Shown: in pieces, positions 1 through 6,273 of the stretch
Layout of the letters: each line of letters begins with the position of its first letter
Position numbering within the stretch: the first letter of the stretch is position 1
Assembly: GCA_022705465.1 (NCBI GenBank)
Contig: JAKJEK010000040.1
Span: 1 to 7,779, forward strand
Direction of reading: 5' to 3'
Origin: Patescibacteria group bacterium
GTDB taxonomy: Bacteria > Patescibacteriota > UBA1384 > XYA2-FULL-43-10 > 1-14-0-10-43-13
Length of the DNA stretch: 7,779 bases
Position numbers and translations under genes: made by a program
Notes under the pieces: generated by a model
Seen by the model: the letters and a program-made list of their open reading frames with translations, nothing else
Told to the model about the DNA's origin: nothing
Databases searched by the model: none

Positions 1-310
1 CTAAGCCTGGTTGTTTATTAAGAACAATAACATCATTGTTTTCAAACAAGATATCAAGAGAGATGTTTTCTGGCGACAAGTCGACATCGGCCGTTGGCTC
101 AATAAAATCAATATCAATGACATCACCAGTTTTTAGTTTATAGCTAGGTTTGGTTTCTTGTTGGTTAACTTTGATGTATCCATCGGTTATTGAATGTTGG
201 AAGTAGGACCTTGAATAACTTTCATATTGTTGGGCAAGAAAGGCATCAATCCTAACTCCTTGAAAATCGTCACCAACCAATAAAGATTCTTGATGGGCCT
301 GATGGTTCAT
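1..310 (-). CDS. RluA/RluD-family 23S rRNA/tRNA pseudouridine synthase, N-terminal part (cut by window edge)
   Basis: The first 103 codons are visible and the gene runs off the low-coordinate edge. Residues about 14-70 form an S4 RNA-binding domain (RIDAFLAQ, then YSRSYFQ, then DGYIKVNQQ and KPSYKLKTGDVIDI), followed by the start of the catalytic domain (ENISLDILFENNDVIVLNKQ then PGL), which matches the conserved family pattern 'edllvvnKPaGlvvHp'. The family converts uridines to pseudouridine in rRNA or tRNA; the catalytic Asp motif (GRLDxxTSG) lies outside the window, so RluD, RluA and RluC specificity cannot be told apart, though an S4 domain argues for the RluC/RluD branch. The ATG overlaps the rmuC stop as ATGA, so the two are probably translated coupled; AGGA lies 9 nt upstream of the ATG inside rmuC. 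The asparagine-lysine-glutamine version (NKQPG) of the usual NKPxG is a minor variation. Confidence 0.9.
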   Translation of the reverse strand, partial: MNHQAHQESLLVGDDFQGVRIDAFLAQQYESYSRSYFQHSITDGYIKVNQQETKPSYKLKTGDVIDIDFIEPTADVDLSPENISLDILFENNDVIVLNKQPGL

Positions 311-1314
311 ACTTCTTCATCCTGAACGGGACTTAATGCTTCGTGGGTTTGATCCAAGCTGGATAGCTGTACTGCTTCAATTTTATTAGCTAGTTTTGAA
401 TAACAATCGTTGACCGATGTCATCGCTTTTGCAGAGTTGTTAACGTGTTTGTTTAATACGCTTAGTGTGTCGCCGAGATGAGAAGATTCTTTGCGAATAG
501 TTTTAAGTAGTAATAAGATTTCCTGACTCATTTCAGATATTTTTCTTCCCTCAAGTCCAAGCATGATGGTGCGGAGATAGTAAAAGAAAGTTGAGGGAGA
601 GCTGACAATAACGTGCCTCTCGGCAGCGTATTCAAACAATTCATGTTCATTATTCACTACCTCGAAGAATATTGATTCGGAAGGCAAATACATAAATGCA
701 AGATCGGTTGTGCCTTCGTCCGGATTAAGGTATTTCTTGGCTATTGCGTCGACGTGAGATTTAAAATCGTTCTTGAATTTTTTACGATAGGAATCTTTAT
801 CGTTTTGCGACGAAGCTTTGAGCATTTGGCTAAAATTTTCTAGCGGGAATTTGGCGTCGATCGGGATCTTACCTGCCTCAAGATGAATGATGGCATCAAC
901 AATTGCACCGTTTCTGAAGGCATATTGAAGATCGAAATGTTTTCGAGGTAGCGCTTGTGAAAGTAGTTCTTTTAATCCCTGTTCACTAAGATTGCCTCGC
1001 AACTTAGGAGAACGTAAAAAATTTTGGAAGTCGCGCAGTTGTGATCCGATTTGCTGCATCTGACCCAATTCACGACCAACTTGAGAGAGTAGATAGGCCG
1101 CATTATCTAAGCGCTCGTTTATGGCCTGGTTTGTCCGGTTTATATTTTCAACAAAGTTGTTTTGTAGTGATTGGAGGTTGGAATTGAGCATGCTTAATCC
1201 AAGATCATTTTTGCCCACATTGCCGATTTTTCGGATCAGGTATAACAGCATTGTGGCAACTATAGTTAGTATTACAATTAACGCAGCAACCAACGTGATG
1301 AGTAAGTTGTCCAT
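307..1314 (-). CDS. rmuC: DNA recombination protein RmuC (short form)
   Basis: 335 aa. Residues about 4-27 form one N-terminal membrane anchor (LLITLVAALIVILTIVATML), followed by a coiled-coil-like stretch rich in N, Q, L (about 40-100) and then the RmuC domain (about 105-290) with the family signatures LSEQGLKELL, IPIDAKFPLENF, LAFMYLPSESIFFEVV and VIVSSPSTFFYYLRTI. RmuC limits inversion of short inverted repeats in E. coli and its domain is distantly related to restriction-enzyme-like nuclease folds; its exact activity is not settled. It is shorter than the E. coli protein (about 475 aa), mostly in the coiled coil. The ATG has GAGGG a few bases upstream. It is the first gene after the terminator of the preceding non-coding RNA and overlaps the following pseudouridine synthase gene by 4 nt, so the two form a small operon. 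Confidence 0.93.
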   Translation of the reverse strand: MDNLLITLVAALIVILTIVATMLLYLIRKIGNVGKNDLGLSMLNSNLQSLQNNFVENINRTNQAINERLDNAAYLLSQVGRELGQMQQIGSQLRDFQNFLRSPKLRGNLSEQGLKELLSQALPRKHFDLQYAFRNGAIVDAIIHLEAGKIPIDAKFPLENFSQMLKASSQNDKDSYRKKFKNDFKSHVDAIAKKYLNPDEGTTDLAFMYLPSESIFFEVVNNEHELFEYAAERHVIVSSPSTFFYYLRTIMLGLEGRKISEMSQEILLLLKTIRKESSHLGDTLSVLNKHVNNSAKAMTSVNDCYSKLANKIEAVQLSSLDQTHEALSPVQDEEV

Positions 1315-1364
1315 TGTTCCCTCGCTAAATTGACTGTATTGGTGATGTTTCCATTACGTTTTCT

Positions 1365-1393
1365 ATTCTCTCTCAATTAGCGCTGATTTTCAA
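1365..1393 (-). promoter_or_regulatory. Possible promoter for rmuC
   Basis: On the minus strand TTGAAA (1393-1388) and GAGAAT (1370-1365) are 17 bp apart. The -35 is good, the -10 is weak. It lies between the upstream terminator (1445-1416) and the rmuC start, where a promoter is needed if that terminator is efficient. Confidence 0.33.
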
Positions 1394-1415
1394 TATTTGT
1401 TCGGTATTTACCAAT

Positions 1416-1445
1416 AAGAAAAGGCCTATCTCTGTGAGATAGGCC
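1416..1445 (-). terminator. Intrinsic terminator of the 1.4-1.7 kb non-coding RNA locus
   Basis: A perfect 10-bp stem (GGCCTATCTC / GAGATAGGCC) with a 3-nt loop is followed on the minus strand by TTTTCTT. It ends transcripts coming from the uvrD direction and from the promoter at 1710-1682, and separates them from rmuC. Confidence 0.9.
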
Positions 1446-1675
1446 GGGTTGTGGTGGACGATCGGCCACCGATGCCGAAGAACGGCGTCTCTGCAACGCA
1501 GAGAATGATGGCCGATCGTCCACCTATCCGAGAGCTCATTCCATCCACGTGCTAACCACGCGCCATCCCAATCTCAACTCCCGGAAGCATCCATAGAAGA
1601 ACACAGTCACTGACCCATGACCTGCGGTCTCGTTTTGGATGTCGAATGCAGTAGTATACGCTAGCCGCAATCGCG
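1417..1675 (-). ncRNA. Structured non-coding RNA of about 250 nt, family not identified
   Basis: The 427 nt between uvrD and rmuC hold no plausible protein gene but do hold a complete RNA transcription unit: promoter TTGATA-17-TACAAT (1710-1682), expected start near 1675, and an intrinsic terminator (1445-1416). In between, the minus-strand RNA folds by eye into: GATTGCGG (1672-1665) with CCGCAGGTC (1627-1619, one bulge); CCGGGAGTT (1584-1576) with AGCTCTCGG (1536-1528), enclosing the hairpin GCGTG/CACGT (1561-1547); and a perfect 16-bp stem (1524-1509 with 1468-1453) that encloses two hairpins, TCTCTGC/GCAGAGA (1504-1488) and GCCG/CGGC (1486-1474), making a three-way junction. The conserved cores of RNase P RNA, tmRNA and SRP RNA are absent, and the ends do not pair as in 6S RNA. 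The size and multi-stem layout would suit an orphan RNA class such as raiA RNA, but this is a guess from general features. A long 3' UTR of uvrD is the alternative. Confidence 0.7.
1453..1524. repeat. Perfect 16-bp inverted repeat enclosing two smaller hairpins
   Basis: GGTGGACGATCGGCCA occurs at 1524-1509 on the minus strand and its exact reverse complement at 1468-1453. The 40-nt interior holds a 7-bp hairpin with a GTT loop and a 4-bp hairpin with a TTCTT loop. It is the most stable-looking element of the non-coding RNA; there is no T-tract, so it is not itself a terminator. Confidence 0.88.
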
Positions 1676-1681
1676 AGAATA

Positions 1682-1710
1682 ATTGTACACCAAGATCAGA
1701 CAGGTATCAA
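1682..1710 (-). promoter_or_regulatory. Promoter of the larger non-coding RNA
   Basis: TTGATA (1710-1705), a 17-bp spacer and TACAAT (1687-1682), each hexamer with a single mismatch from the sigma-70-type consensus. It starts 31 bp after the uvrD stop codon and points into a region without a protein gene. Two copies of CTCGCGAT (1739-1732 and 1677-1670) flank it. Confidence 0.75.
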
Positions 1711-1741
1711 CCCAAGGTGTTAATGGTGGTGATCGCGAGTT

Positions 1742-3916
1742 CTATGTTGAGGAATCCGGGCAAATCTCTTTGAATGGGCACCAGCGGCAGGCCGTGAAGT
1801 CTGGTTTTGCCTCTAGATTGTTACTTTTAATGCCGGTTATTACATCATGGATAAGCGATTTAATATCGTTGAGTTCCGATTCGGAATATATTTTTTCACC
1901 CTTAAGACGAGATTCAATAAAGAATAGTGTTGTTCTAGGAATGATGCCATATTTTTCCCACCAGGCAAGGGCATATATTTTCATCTGCATAGATTCATTG
2001 ATTTGCTTATTGGCATCTTCTTGAGTCGTAACATTTGATGTCTTGAAGTCACAGATTTCCGGTATATCGCCATCCTGGTAAATAAGATCATAGCGCCCAT
2101 TAATCAGGACATCCGGTTGAGAGAACTCAAAGGGAACCTCAACACCGCTGGGAATTCTTGAATCGTCTTTAACTTCCTCGAAAAATCGGGTTAGGGTTTG
2201 AATGCCCGCTTCAAATCTAGACTTTTCGTGTTCACGACTAACAAAGCCAAGGCTGTGGAAAGCTTGCTGGAAGTCAAGGATTAGCTGTTGCAGATTCGGG
2301 CTATCACCTTTCATTTTGGCAGTAAAGTATCGATTTAGTGCTGCATGAATGGCTGTGCCGTAAATCAGCGCATGGTTTTCCAAGAGTGGAAGCTGAATAA
2401 TATGGGCAAAATAGAACTTTTTGGGGCAGGTGTTGTAATCATCGATTTGCTGGCGTGACATAAATAGACGGTCTCCCTGGAATTTATCGGGAAGTTTGAT
2501 TATCTCTGTTTCAACTTTCTGGAAGCGGGATATCTTTTCTTCGTGGGATATGGCAGGCGGTGTGGTTTCGGGATTGGTTTCTGGTAATGCTTCCAGGACG
2601 AAAGGGGAAATTTTTTTCTTTCTTTTGCCACCGTAGTCATTGGCCATAGTGAAGAATAGATGTTGGCGAGCCCTGGTTATGGCAACATAGAACAGTCGAC
2701 GTTCTTCTTCTAAATGAAAGTCACCTTCAGGCAAGCGTTCTTTAATCAATTCTTCTGGTATTGGGATAGGATCTCGTTTACGACGGCTGGGAAATCGGTC
2801 GGATACTGTGTTTGCAATGAATACAACTTCCCATTCAAGACCTTTGGAGGCGTGTGTGGTAAGGATATTAACAGCGTCAAGATCGGGGTCAATATCACTT
2901 ACAGTGCTTTCTTCGCCGTATTCTTGCAGCATTTCCAGGGTTGATAGAAAAGATAGCAGGCTTTGGTCTTCTGTGGAGCGGTTGAATTGAGAAATTAGCT
3001 CAAAGAATTTGGCAATATGTTTAATTTTTAATTCGTTTTCGACTGTTTGATCAGACGCGATTCTTTTCAGATATTGTTGCTGGGTGAGGTAGTCATACAA
3101 CAACTCTCCGACATTCAGCTGATTGATCTTATCGCGATAGGTTTTGATATCGTTGTAGAGAGTGACTATTCTTTCGTTGCAGTCAGAACCGGTGAGGATG
3201 CGATACTCTATGATCGAGTAAACAGGACGATGACTGCGTTTGGCCTGAGAAAAGATCTCCGCGAGCGTGTTGGGTGATATGCAATATAGCTCACTAACGG
3301 CCAACTGATAGAAGCTGAGATTGTCGTCATTGTAGGCCAGTGATTTAACTAGGGCAATCAGCATTTTAATTTCTGGTTGTTTAAAAAGGCTATCCGCGCC
3401 GGAAAAAATATACGGCACACCAGCGACATTGCAGGCCTGAATAAACGGTTCTGCGTGACTATTAGCTCTAACCAGAATGGCAAAGTCTCTATAACGAAGG
3501 GCGTCGCGTTGTTTAATTTCCTGAATTGTCTTAATAACAGCGTCGGCCTCAGAAGAGAGTGTATCTAAGACAAGTATTTCTGGCACTTGGCCCCTTTTCG
3601 GGGATATCAGGCGCTTATCGATGTTGTTCTTAACCTCCAAACGATCGGGATTGTTGTGTTGTATCAGTGTGTAAGCAGTATCCAGTATTTCCTGGGTTGA
3701 GCGATAATTGGAATTGAGTATAACTTCTTTAGTGTCGGGATAGCTATCTTTAAAATCAAGAATATTTGATATTGAAGCACCACGGAAACGATAAATTGAT
3801 TGATCGTCATCCCCTACTACAGTGATGTTGCGTTCGTTATGAGCCAGTAATTTAACAATTTCGTTTTGAGCGTAGTTAGTATCCTGGTATTCGTCAACCA
3901 ATATATACCGGAAACG
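1742..3916 (-). CDS. C-terminal fragment of the helicase: motifs II-VI and the Fe-S PD-(D/E)XK nuclease domain
   Basis: The segment after the TAA holds, in order: Walker B/motif II (VDEYQDTN, about residue 248 of the full frame), motif III (VVGDDDQSIYRFRGA), motif IV (NYRST), motif V (ILTTHASKGLEWEVVF) and motif VI (EEERRLFYVAITRAR), then a linker and, from about residue 720, a RecB/Cas4-type nuclease: DDYNTCPKKFYF, GTAIHAALNRYF (active-site His), NGRYDLIYQDG (Asp) and EICDFKTS (Asp and Lys). The end has C-x2-C-x5-C (CRWCPFKEIC) which, with the Cys in NTCPKKF, matches the four-cysteine [4Fe-4S] staple of AddB and Cas4 nucleases. The first start-like codon is TTG at 3901, with no Shine-Dalgarno and no Walker A downstream, so independent translation to an active helicase is unlikely; the nuclease half alone could in principle still fold. 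Confidence 0.85.
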   Translation of the reverse strand, partial: RFRYILVDEYQDTNYAQNEIVKLLAHNERNITVVGDDDQSIYRFRGASISNILDFKDSYPDTKEVILNSNYRSTQEILDTAYTLIQHNNPDRLEVKNNIDKRLISPKRGQVPEILVLDTLSSEADAVIKTIQEIKQRDALRYRDFAILVRANSHAEPFIQACNVAGVPYIFSGADSLFKQPEIKMLIALVKSLAYNDDNLSFYQLAVSELYCISPNTLAEIFSQAKRSHRPVYSIIEYRILTGSDCNERIVTLYNDIKTYRDKINQLNVGELLYDYLTQQQYLKRIASDQTVENELKIKHIAKFFELISQFNRSTEDQSLLSFLSTLEMLQEYGEESTVSDIDPDLDAVNILTTHASKGLEWEVVFIANTVSDRFPSRRKRDPIPIPEELIKERLPEGDFHLEEERRLFYVAITRARQHLFFTMANDYGGKRKKKISPFVLEALPETNPETTPPAISHEEKISRFQKVETEIIKLPDKFQGDRLFMSRQQIDDYNTCPKKFYFAHIIQLPLLENHALIYGTAIHAALNRYFTAKMKGDSPNLQQLILDFQQAFHSLGFVSREHEKSRFEAGIQTLTRFFEEVKDDSRIPSGVEVPFEFSQPDVLINGRYDLIYQDGDIPEICDFKTSNVTTQEDANKQINESMQMKIYALAWWEKYGIIPRTTLFFIESRLKGEKIYSESELNDIKSLIHDVITGIKSNNLEAKPDFTACRWCPFKEICPDSST

Positions 3917-4639
3917 TTATCGACATTCTTTAAGTACGGCACGGTTGGTCTTAAGTAGATGGTGACTTAAATAGATTAAGTCACCGAAGTCAAGATTTCC
4001 GGACGTTAGCATTAGCTGCTGGTAATGCTGATAGGCTTTAGCTAGTTCAGACGTCTTTTCTGCCTCGATGATTTCATTTTCGTCAACTGCTGCGTCAGTT
4101 TTGCTTTGAGCAAAGGTTAAATAGGCTTCAGGTGAGATTAATTCATCTTTCAGACGAGAGAAGTGATTTAGTAGTGCTTCAATATGGGTGGTGGGGTTGG
4201 ATAGCGGCCGATAGTGCTTTAATTCGAAGGTATAGAGGTGGTGGCGCATGAAAATTGCTTGTTCGGTGCCGGTTAGGATTTTGAAGTTTGCCGGGAGTCC
4301 CAGCTCAATCGCGTAATCGCGAAGTATACGATCGCCGAAGGCGTGGAAAGTTGAGATCCACATATCAGTACAGCCATATGGCACCAGAAGGTCAACCCGT
4401 TCCTCCATCTCTTGCGCTGCTTTCTCGGTGAATGTGAGGGCAAGAATTTCCGAGGGTTTAGCCCATTGCTGTTCGATGATATAGGCAATGCGTCGGGTTA
4501 TTACTGTAGTCTTGCCTGTTCCTGCCCCAGCAATAACAAGAAGTGGACCACTTTTGTGTGTTACTGCTTCAATTTGTTGGTTGTTGAGTCCGCCCAAGAT
4601 TGAAGATTGAGCCTGGTTGAAGTCAATGGCTATTTGCAT
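3917..4639 (-). CDS. N-terminal fragment of the helicase: Q-motif, Walker A, motif Ia, ends at the premature TAA
   Basis: 240 residues from the ATG at 4639. It carries the Q-motif (LNNQQIEAVTH, about residues 18-28), Walker A (AGAGTGKTT, about 37-45), motif Ia (LALTFTEKAAQEMEERV) and motif Ib-region sequence (ISTFHAFGDRILRDYA), then the 1B-domain helices up to NLDFGDLIYLSHHLL. The stop falls just before the Walker B strand of domain 1A, not at a domain boundary, so the product could bind nucleotide poorly at best and would not be a helicase. Confidence 0.85.
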   Translation of the reverse strand: MQIAIDFNQAQSSILGGLNNQQIEAVTHKSGPLLVIAGAGTGKTTVITRRIAYIIEQQWAKPSEILALTFTEKAAQEMEERVDLLVPYGCTDMWISTFHAFGDRILRDYAIELGLPANFKILTGTEQAIFMRHHLYTFELKHYRPLSNPTTHIEALLNHFSRLKDELISPEAYLTFAQSKTDAAVDENEIIEAEKTSELAKAYQHYQQLMLTSGNLDFGDLIYLSHHLLKTNRAVLKECR

Positions 4640-4646
4640 GAGCACT

Positions 4647-4655
4647 ATTATAACA
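4647..4655 (-). promoter_or_regulatory. Extended -10 promoter of the uvrD-like gene, implying a leaderless transcript
   Basis: TGTTATAAT (4655-4647) is a consensus extended -10 (TGn plus TATAAT); no good -35 lies 16-18 bp upstream, as is usual for this class. The transcript should begin about 7 nt after the -10, at 4640-4639, which is the ATG itself. No Shine-Dalgarno precedes this ATG, in line with a leaderless mRNA. Confidence 0.6.
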
Positions 4656-4707
4656 GGCGTTGCTTAAACTACCCTGTGGATAGCTTAAGAATCTGCTATC
4701 AAGTAAC

Positions 4708-4739
4708 AAAAAAATCCCTTGATGTTGAAGGGATTTTTT
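4708..4739 (-). terminator. Intrinsic terminator, possibly bidirectional, between the small RNA and uvrD
   Basis: Stem AATCCCTT / AAGGGATT with a 7-nt loop, flanked by A-tracts on one side and T-tracts on the other. On the minus strand it is followed by seven T. It ends the small RNA and any rarA read-through before the uvrD promoter. The symmetry means it could also stop plus-strand transcription. Confidence 0.92.
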
Positions 4740-4835
4740 GAAGATCTTTACGGTTCCCTCATCCTTTTGCAAGGATAAGGGATACCTTAAAGAGCTTTGA
4801 TGCCGCTAGCAGTTTTTATGCTAACTGCAATCAAC
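4708..4835 (-). ncRNA. Structured small RNA of about 125 nt, family not identified
   Basis: Between rarA and uvrD there is a full small-RNA unit: promoter (4870-4842), expected start near 4835, intrinsic terminator (4739-4708). The minus-strand RNA has three structured parts. First, GTTAGCA (4825-4819) can pair with TGCTAGC (4811-4805), or alternatively GCAGTT (4828-4823) with AACTGC (4814-4809); the two are mutually exclusive. Second, a long hairpin at 4793-4745: UCUUUA/UAAAGA, an A-G mismatch, GGU/ACC, a bulged A, then a 12-bp stem (one G-U pair) closed by a GCAA tetraloop of the GNRA type. Third, the terminator hairpin. There is no protein gene of note inside. It could be a standalone small RNA, or the 3' UTR-derived end of the rarA message. 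It is not a uvrD leader with an attenuator unless uvrD is read through the terminator, since uvrD has its own -10 downstream. The SRP RNA core motif is absent. Confidence 0.7.
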
Positions 4836-4841
4836 AATTAT

Positions 4842-4870
4842 ATTGTAACATATAACAAATAAAAAGTCAA
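4842..4870 (-). promoter_or_regulatory. Promoter of the small RNA downstream of rarA
   Basis: TTGACT (4870-4865), a 17-bp spacer and TACAAT (4847-4842), with TG at the extended -10 position (TGTTACAAT). It begins 15 bp after the rarA stop codon. By eye it is the best promoter in the window. Confidence 0.8.
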
Positions 4871-4885
4871 TAGTTTAGTTATAAG

Positions 4886-6187
4886 TTATTGTACGTCTGA
4901 ACCCGATTGTTTGGGAGGGTCTTCTTTCCAATAATGTTTACCTTTTAGGTTTTCGGGTAGAAATGATTCACTGGAGTACATTTTATAACCTTTTCCGAAG
5001 CCAAAATCTTTCATTAATTTAGTAGGAGCATTGCGGATCAATAAGGGAATTGGGTCGAGTCGTTTATTGATTACGTCGTGTTTGGCTGCGGAATATGCAG
5101 TGTCAACGGCCCGAGACTTTTTGGCGAGCGATAGATAAATTACCAATTCGGCAATTATTACGTTAGATTCCGGCATGCCAACAAAGTGAACCGCTTGTTG
5201 GGTAGCCGTTGCTAGAATCAAGGCCTGAGGGTCCTCGAGACCAATGTCTTCGGCAGCGCAGCGAATTAAACGCCTCATAATATAAAGAGGGTTTTCCCCG
5301 GCTTCGAGCATGCGAGCAAGGTAGTGCAATGCAGCGTCAACATCAGAATTACGTATAGATTTATGGAGGGCAGAGATAGCATCATAGTGGCCATCGGCCC
5401 CTTTATCATAGCGAATAAATTTTTGTTGGATAGCTTCCTCTGCCAGTTTTTCGTCAATGACGATTTTGCCACCTTCAGGAACCGACGCAATAATAGCTAA
5501 TTCGAGAGCATTATAAGTATCTCTAGCATCACCCTCGGAGATTTCGGAGATATGTTTAAGAGCTTTGTCCTTGATGGAGATTTTGATAGCTTCGTCCGAC
5601 GAAAACAACTTAGGAAAAAACTCGTGCGGGTTTTTGGAGATAATACTAAGGGCTCTTTTTATGATGGTTCTTGTGTCGTCAACAGAGAGTTCGCGAAAAT
5701 GAAAGACGCGGGCGCGAGATAATAATGGGGCATTGACCTCAAAAGAAGGGTTTTCAGTAGTGGCCCCAAGAAGAATTACCGTGCCGTTTTCGACGTGTGG
5801 TAATAGATAGTCCTGCTGAGATTTATTAAAGCGGTGAATTTCGTCAACGAACAAAATGGTGCGTTTTTGATATAGCGCTAAATCATCTTTGGCTTGGTTA
5901 ATAATTTTGCGCGCCTCCCCTACTCCACCGGTAACTGCCGAAAAAAATACAAAATTTGAATTTGATCTTTGGGCAATGATTCTGGCCAGGGTGGTTTTGC
6001 CGCAGCCGGGAGGTCCCCAGAAAATCATTGGGATAATGCGGTCAGATACGATAATGCGTCGGAGAATTTTTCCTTCACCGAGTATATGTTCCTGGCCAAC
6101 AAAATCATCAAAGGTTTTGGGTCTTAGTTTTTCAGCTAAGGGCAGGTGCGAGTTGTTATAAAATAGTTGTGTATTACCGTTATCCAC
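4886..6187 (-). CDS. rarA: Replication-associated recombination protein A (AAA+ ATPase RarA/MgsA)
   Basis: 433 aa, the usual length. Clamp-loader-like AAA+ ATPase that acts at stalled replication forks and single-strand gaps (WRNIP1/Mgs1 family). N-terminal LAEKLRPKTFDDFVGQEH is the family box; Walker A WGPPGCGKTT (57-66), Walker B ILFVDEIHRFN (111-121), sensor 1 LLGATTENPSF (139-149), arginine finger region LLSRARVF (155-162), sensor 2 region EGDARDTYNALE. The C-terminal half has the RarA lid and tetramerisation region (YDKGADGHYDAISALHKSIR, DAALHYLARML, RRLIRCAAEDIGLEDPQAL). The start is GTG; no ATG precedes the conserved box in a better place. A weak -10-like TATCAT (6199-6194) would again put the transcript start at the GTG, but its -35 is poor. 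It is the first gene after the terminator at 6297-6274, and is followed 15 bp later by the small-RNA promoter. Confidence 0.97.
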   Translation of the reverse strand: MDNGNTQLFYNNSHLPLAEKLRPKTFDDFVGQEHILGEGKILRRIIVSDRIIPMIFWGPPGCGKTTLARIIAQRSNSNFVFFSAVTGGVGEARKIINQAKDDLALYQKRTILFVDEIHRFNKSQQDYLLPHVENGTVILLGATTENPSFEVNAPLLSRARVFHFRELSVDDTRTIIKRALSIISKNPHEFFPKLFSSDEAIKISIKDKALKHISEISEGDARDTYNALELAIIASVPEGGKIVIDEKLAEEAIQQKFIRYDKGADGHYDAISALHKSIRNSDVDAALHYLARMLEAGENPLYIMRRLIRCAAEDIGLEDPQALILATATQQAVHFVGMPESNVIIAELVIYLSLAKKSRAVDTAYSAAKHDVINKRLDPIPLLIRNAPTKLMKDFGFGKGYKMYSSESFLPENLKGKHYWKEDPPKQSGSDVQ

Positions 6188-6273
6188 GAGACAATGATAC
6201 TACTTAACTGATGTTGTGAGTACTGTTTGGTTGTGGAAAAGTTTAAATGTTTTTGTGTGGTGGTTAGTGATTG

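Larger units (their letters stand above)
1742..4639 (-). pseudogene. UvrD/PcrA-type helicase fused to a PD-(D/E)XK (RecB/Cas4-like) nuclease, interrupted by one in-frame TAA
   Basis: One continuous reading frame of 966 codons encodes a superfamily 1A helicase with a C-terminal nuclease, broken only by TAA at 3919-3917 (codon 241). Translation reads LKECR, stop, RFRYILVDEYQDTN; the family usually has a polar residue such as Q, E or K at the stop position, each one base change away from TAA (CAA, GAA, AAA). No frameshift is involved: both parts share the frame. All helicase and nuclease motifs on both sides are intact over the 724 remaining codons, so the change is recent, a sequence error, or suppressed by read-through. 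An intact protein would unwind DNA 3' to 5' and cut it, in repair or recombination-type end processing. It lies between two non-coding RNA loci and has its own promoter. I chose the ATG at 4639 over the GTG at 4645, since the latter lies between the -10 box and the expected transcript start. Confidence 0.88.

Noticed and set aside
1417..1675. RNase P RNA, tmRNA, SRP RNA or 6S RNA
   Set aside because: No GAGGAAAGTCC-type P4 core, no tRNA-like CCA end with T-arm, no SRP apical motif, and the 5' and 3' ends do not pair as 6S would.
1683..2024. Plus-strand open frame of 113 codons across the end of the uvrD-like gene
   Set aside because: It lies opposite the conserved nuclease domain, has no ribosome binding site and no recognisable motifs; the other plus-strand open frames (for example 1121-1333, 5889-6161, 7432-7758) are likewise antisense shadows of well-supported genes.
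3899..3901. TTG as a genuine start of a separate downstream gene
   Set aside because: It is inside the conserved strand before Walker B (ILVDEYQDT), has no Shine-Dalgarno and would lack Walker A; an interrupted single gene explains it better.
3917..3919. TAA read as an amino acid by a variant genetic code
   Set aside because: rarA ends naturally with TAA at its family-typical length, and the stop-codon changes known in some Patescibacteria affect TGA, which also ends nrdR and rmuC here.
4708..4835. Riboswitch or attenuator controlling uvrD
   Set aside because: uvrD has its own extended -10 promoter downstream of the terminator, so the RNA would not be its leader; I also found no known riboswitch core.
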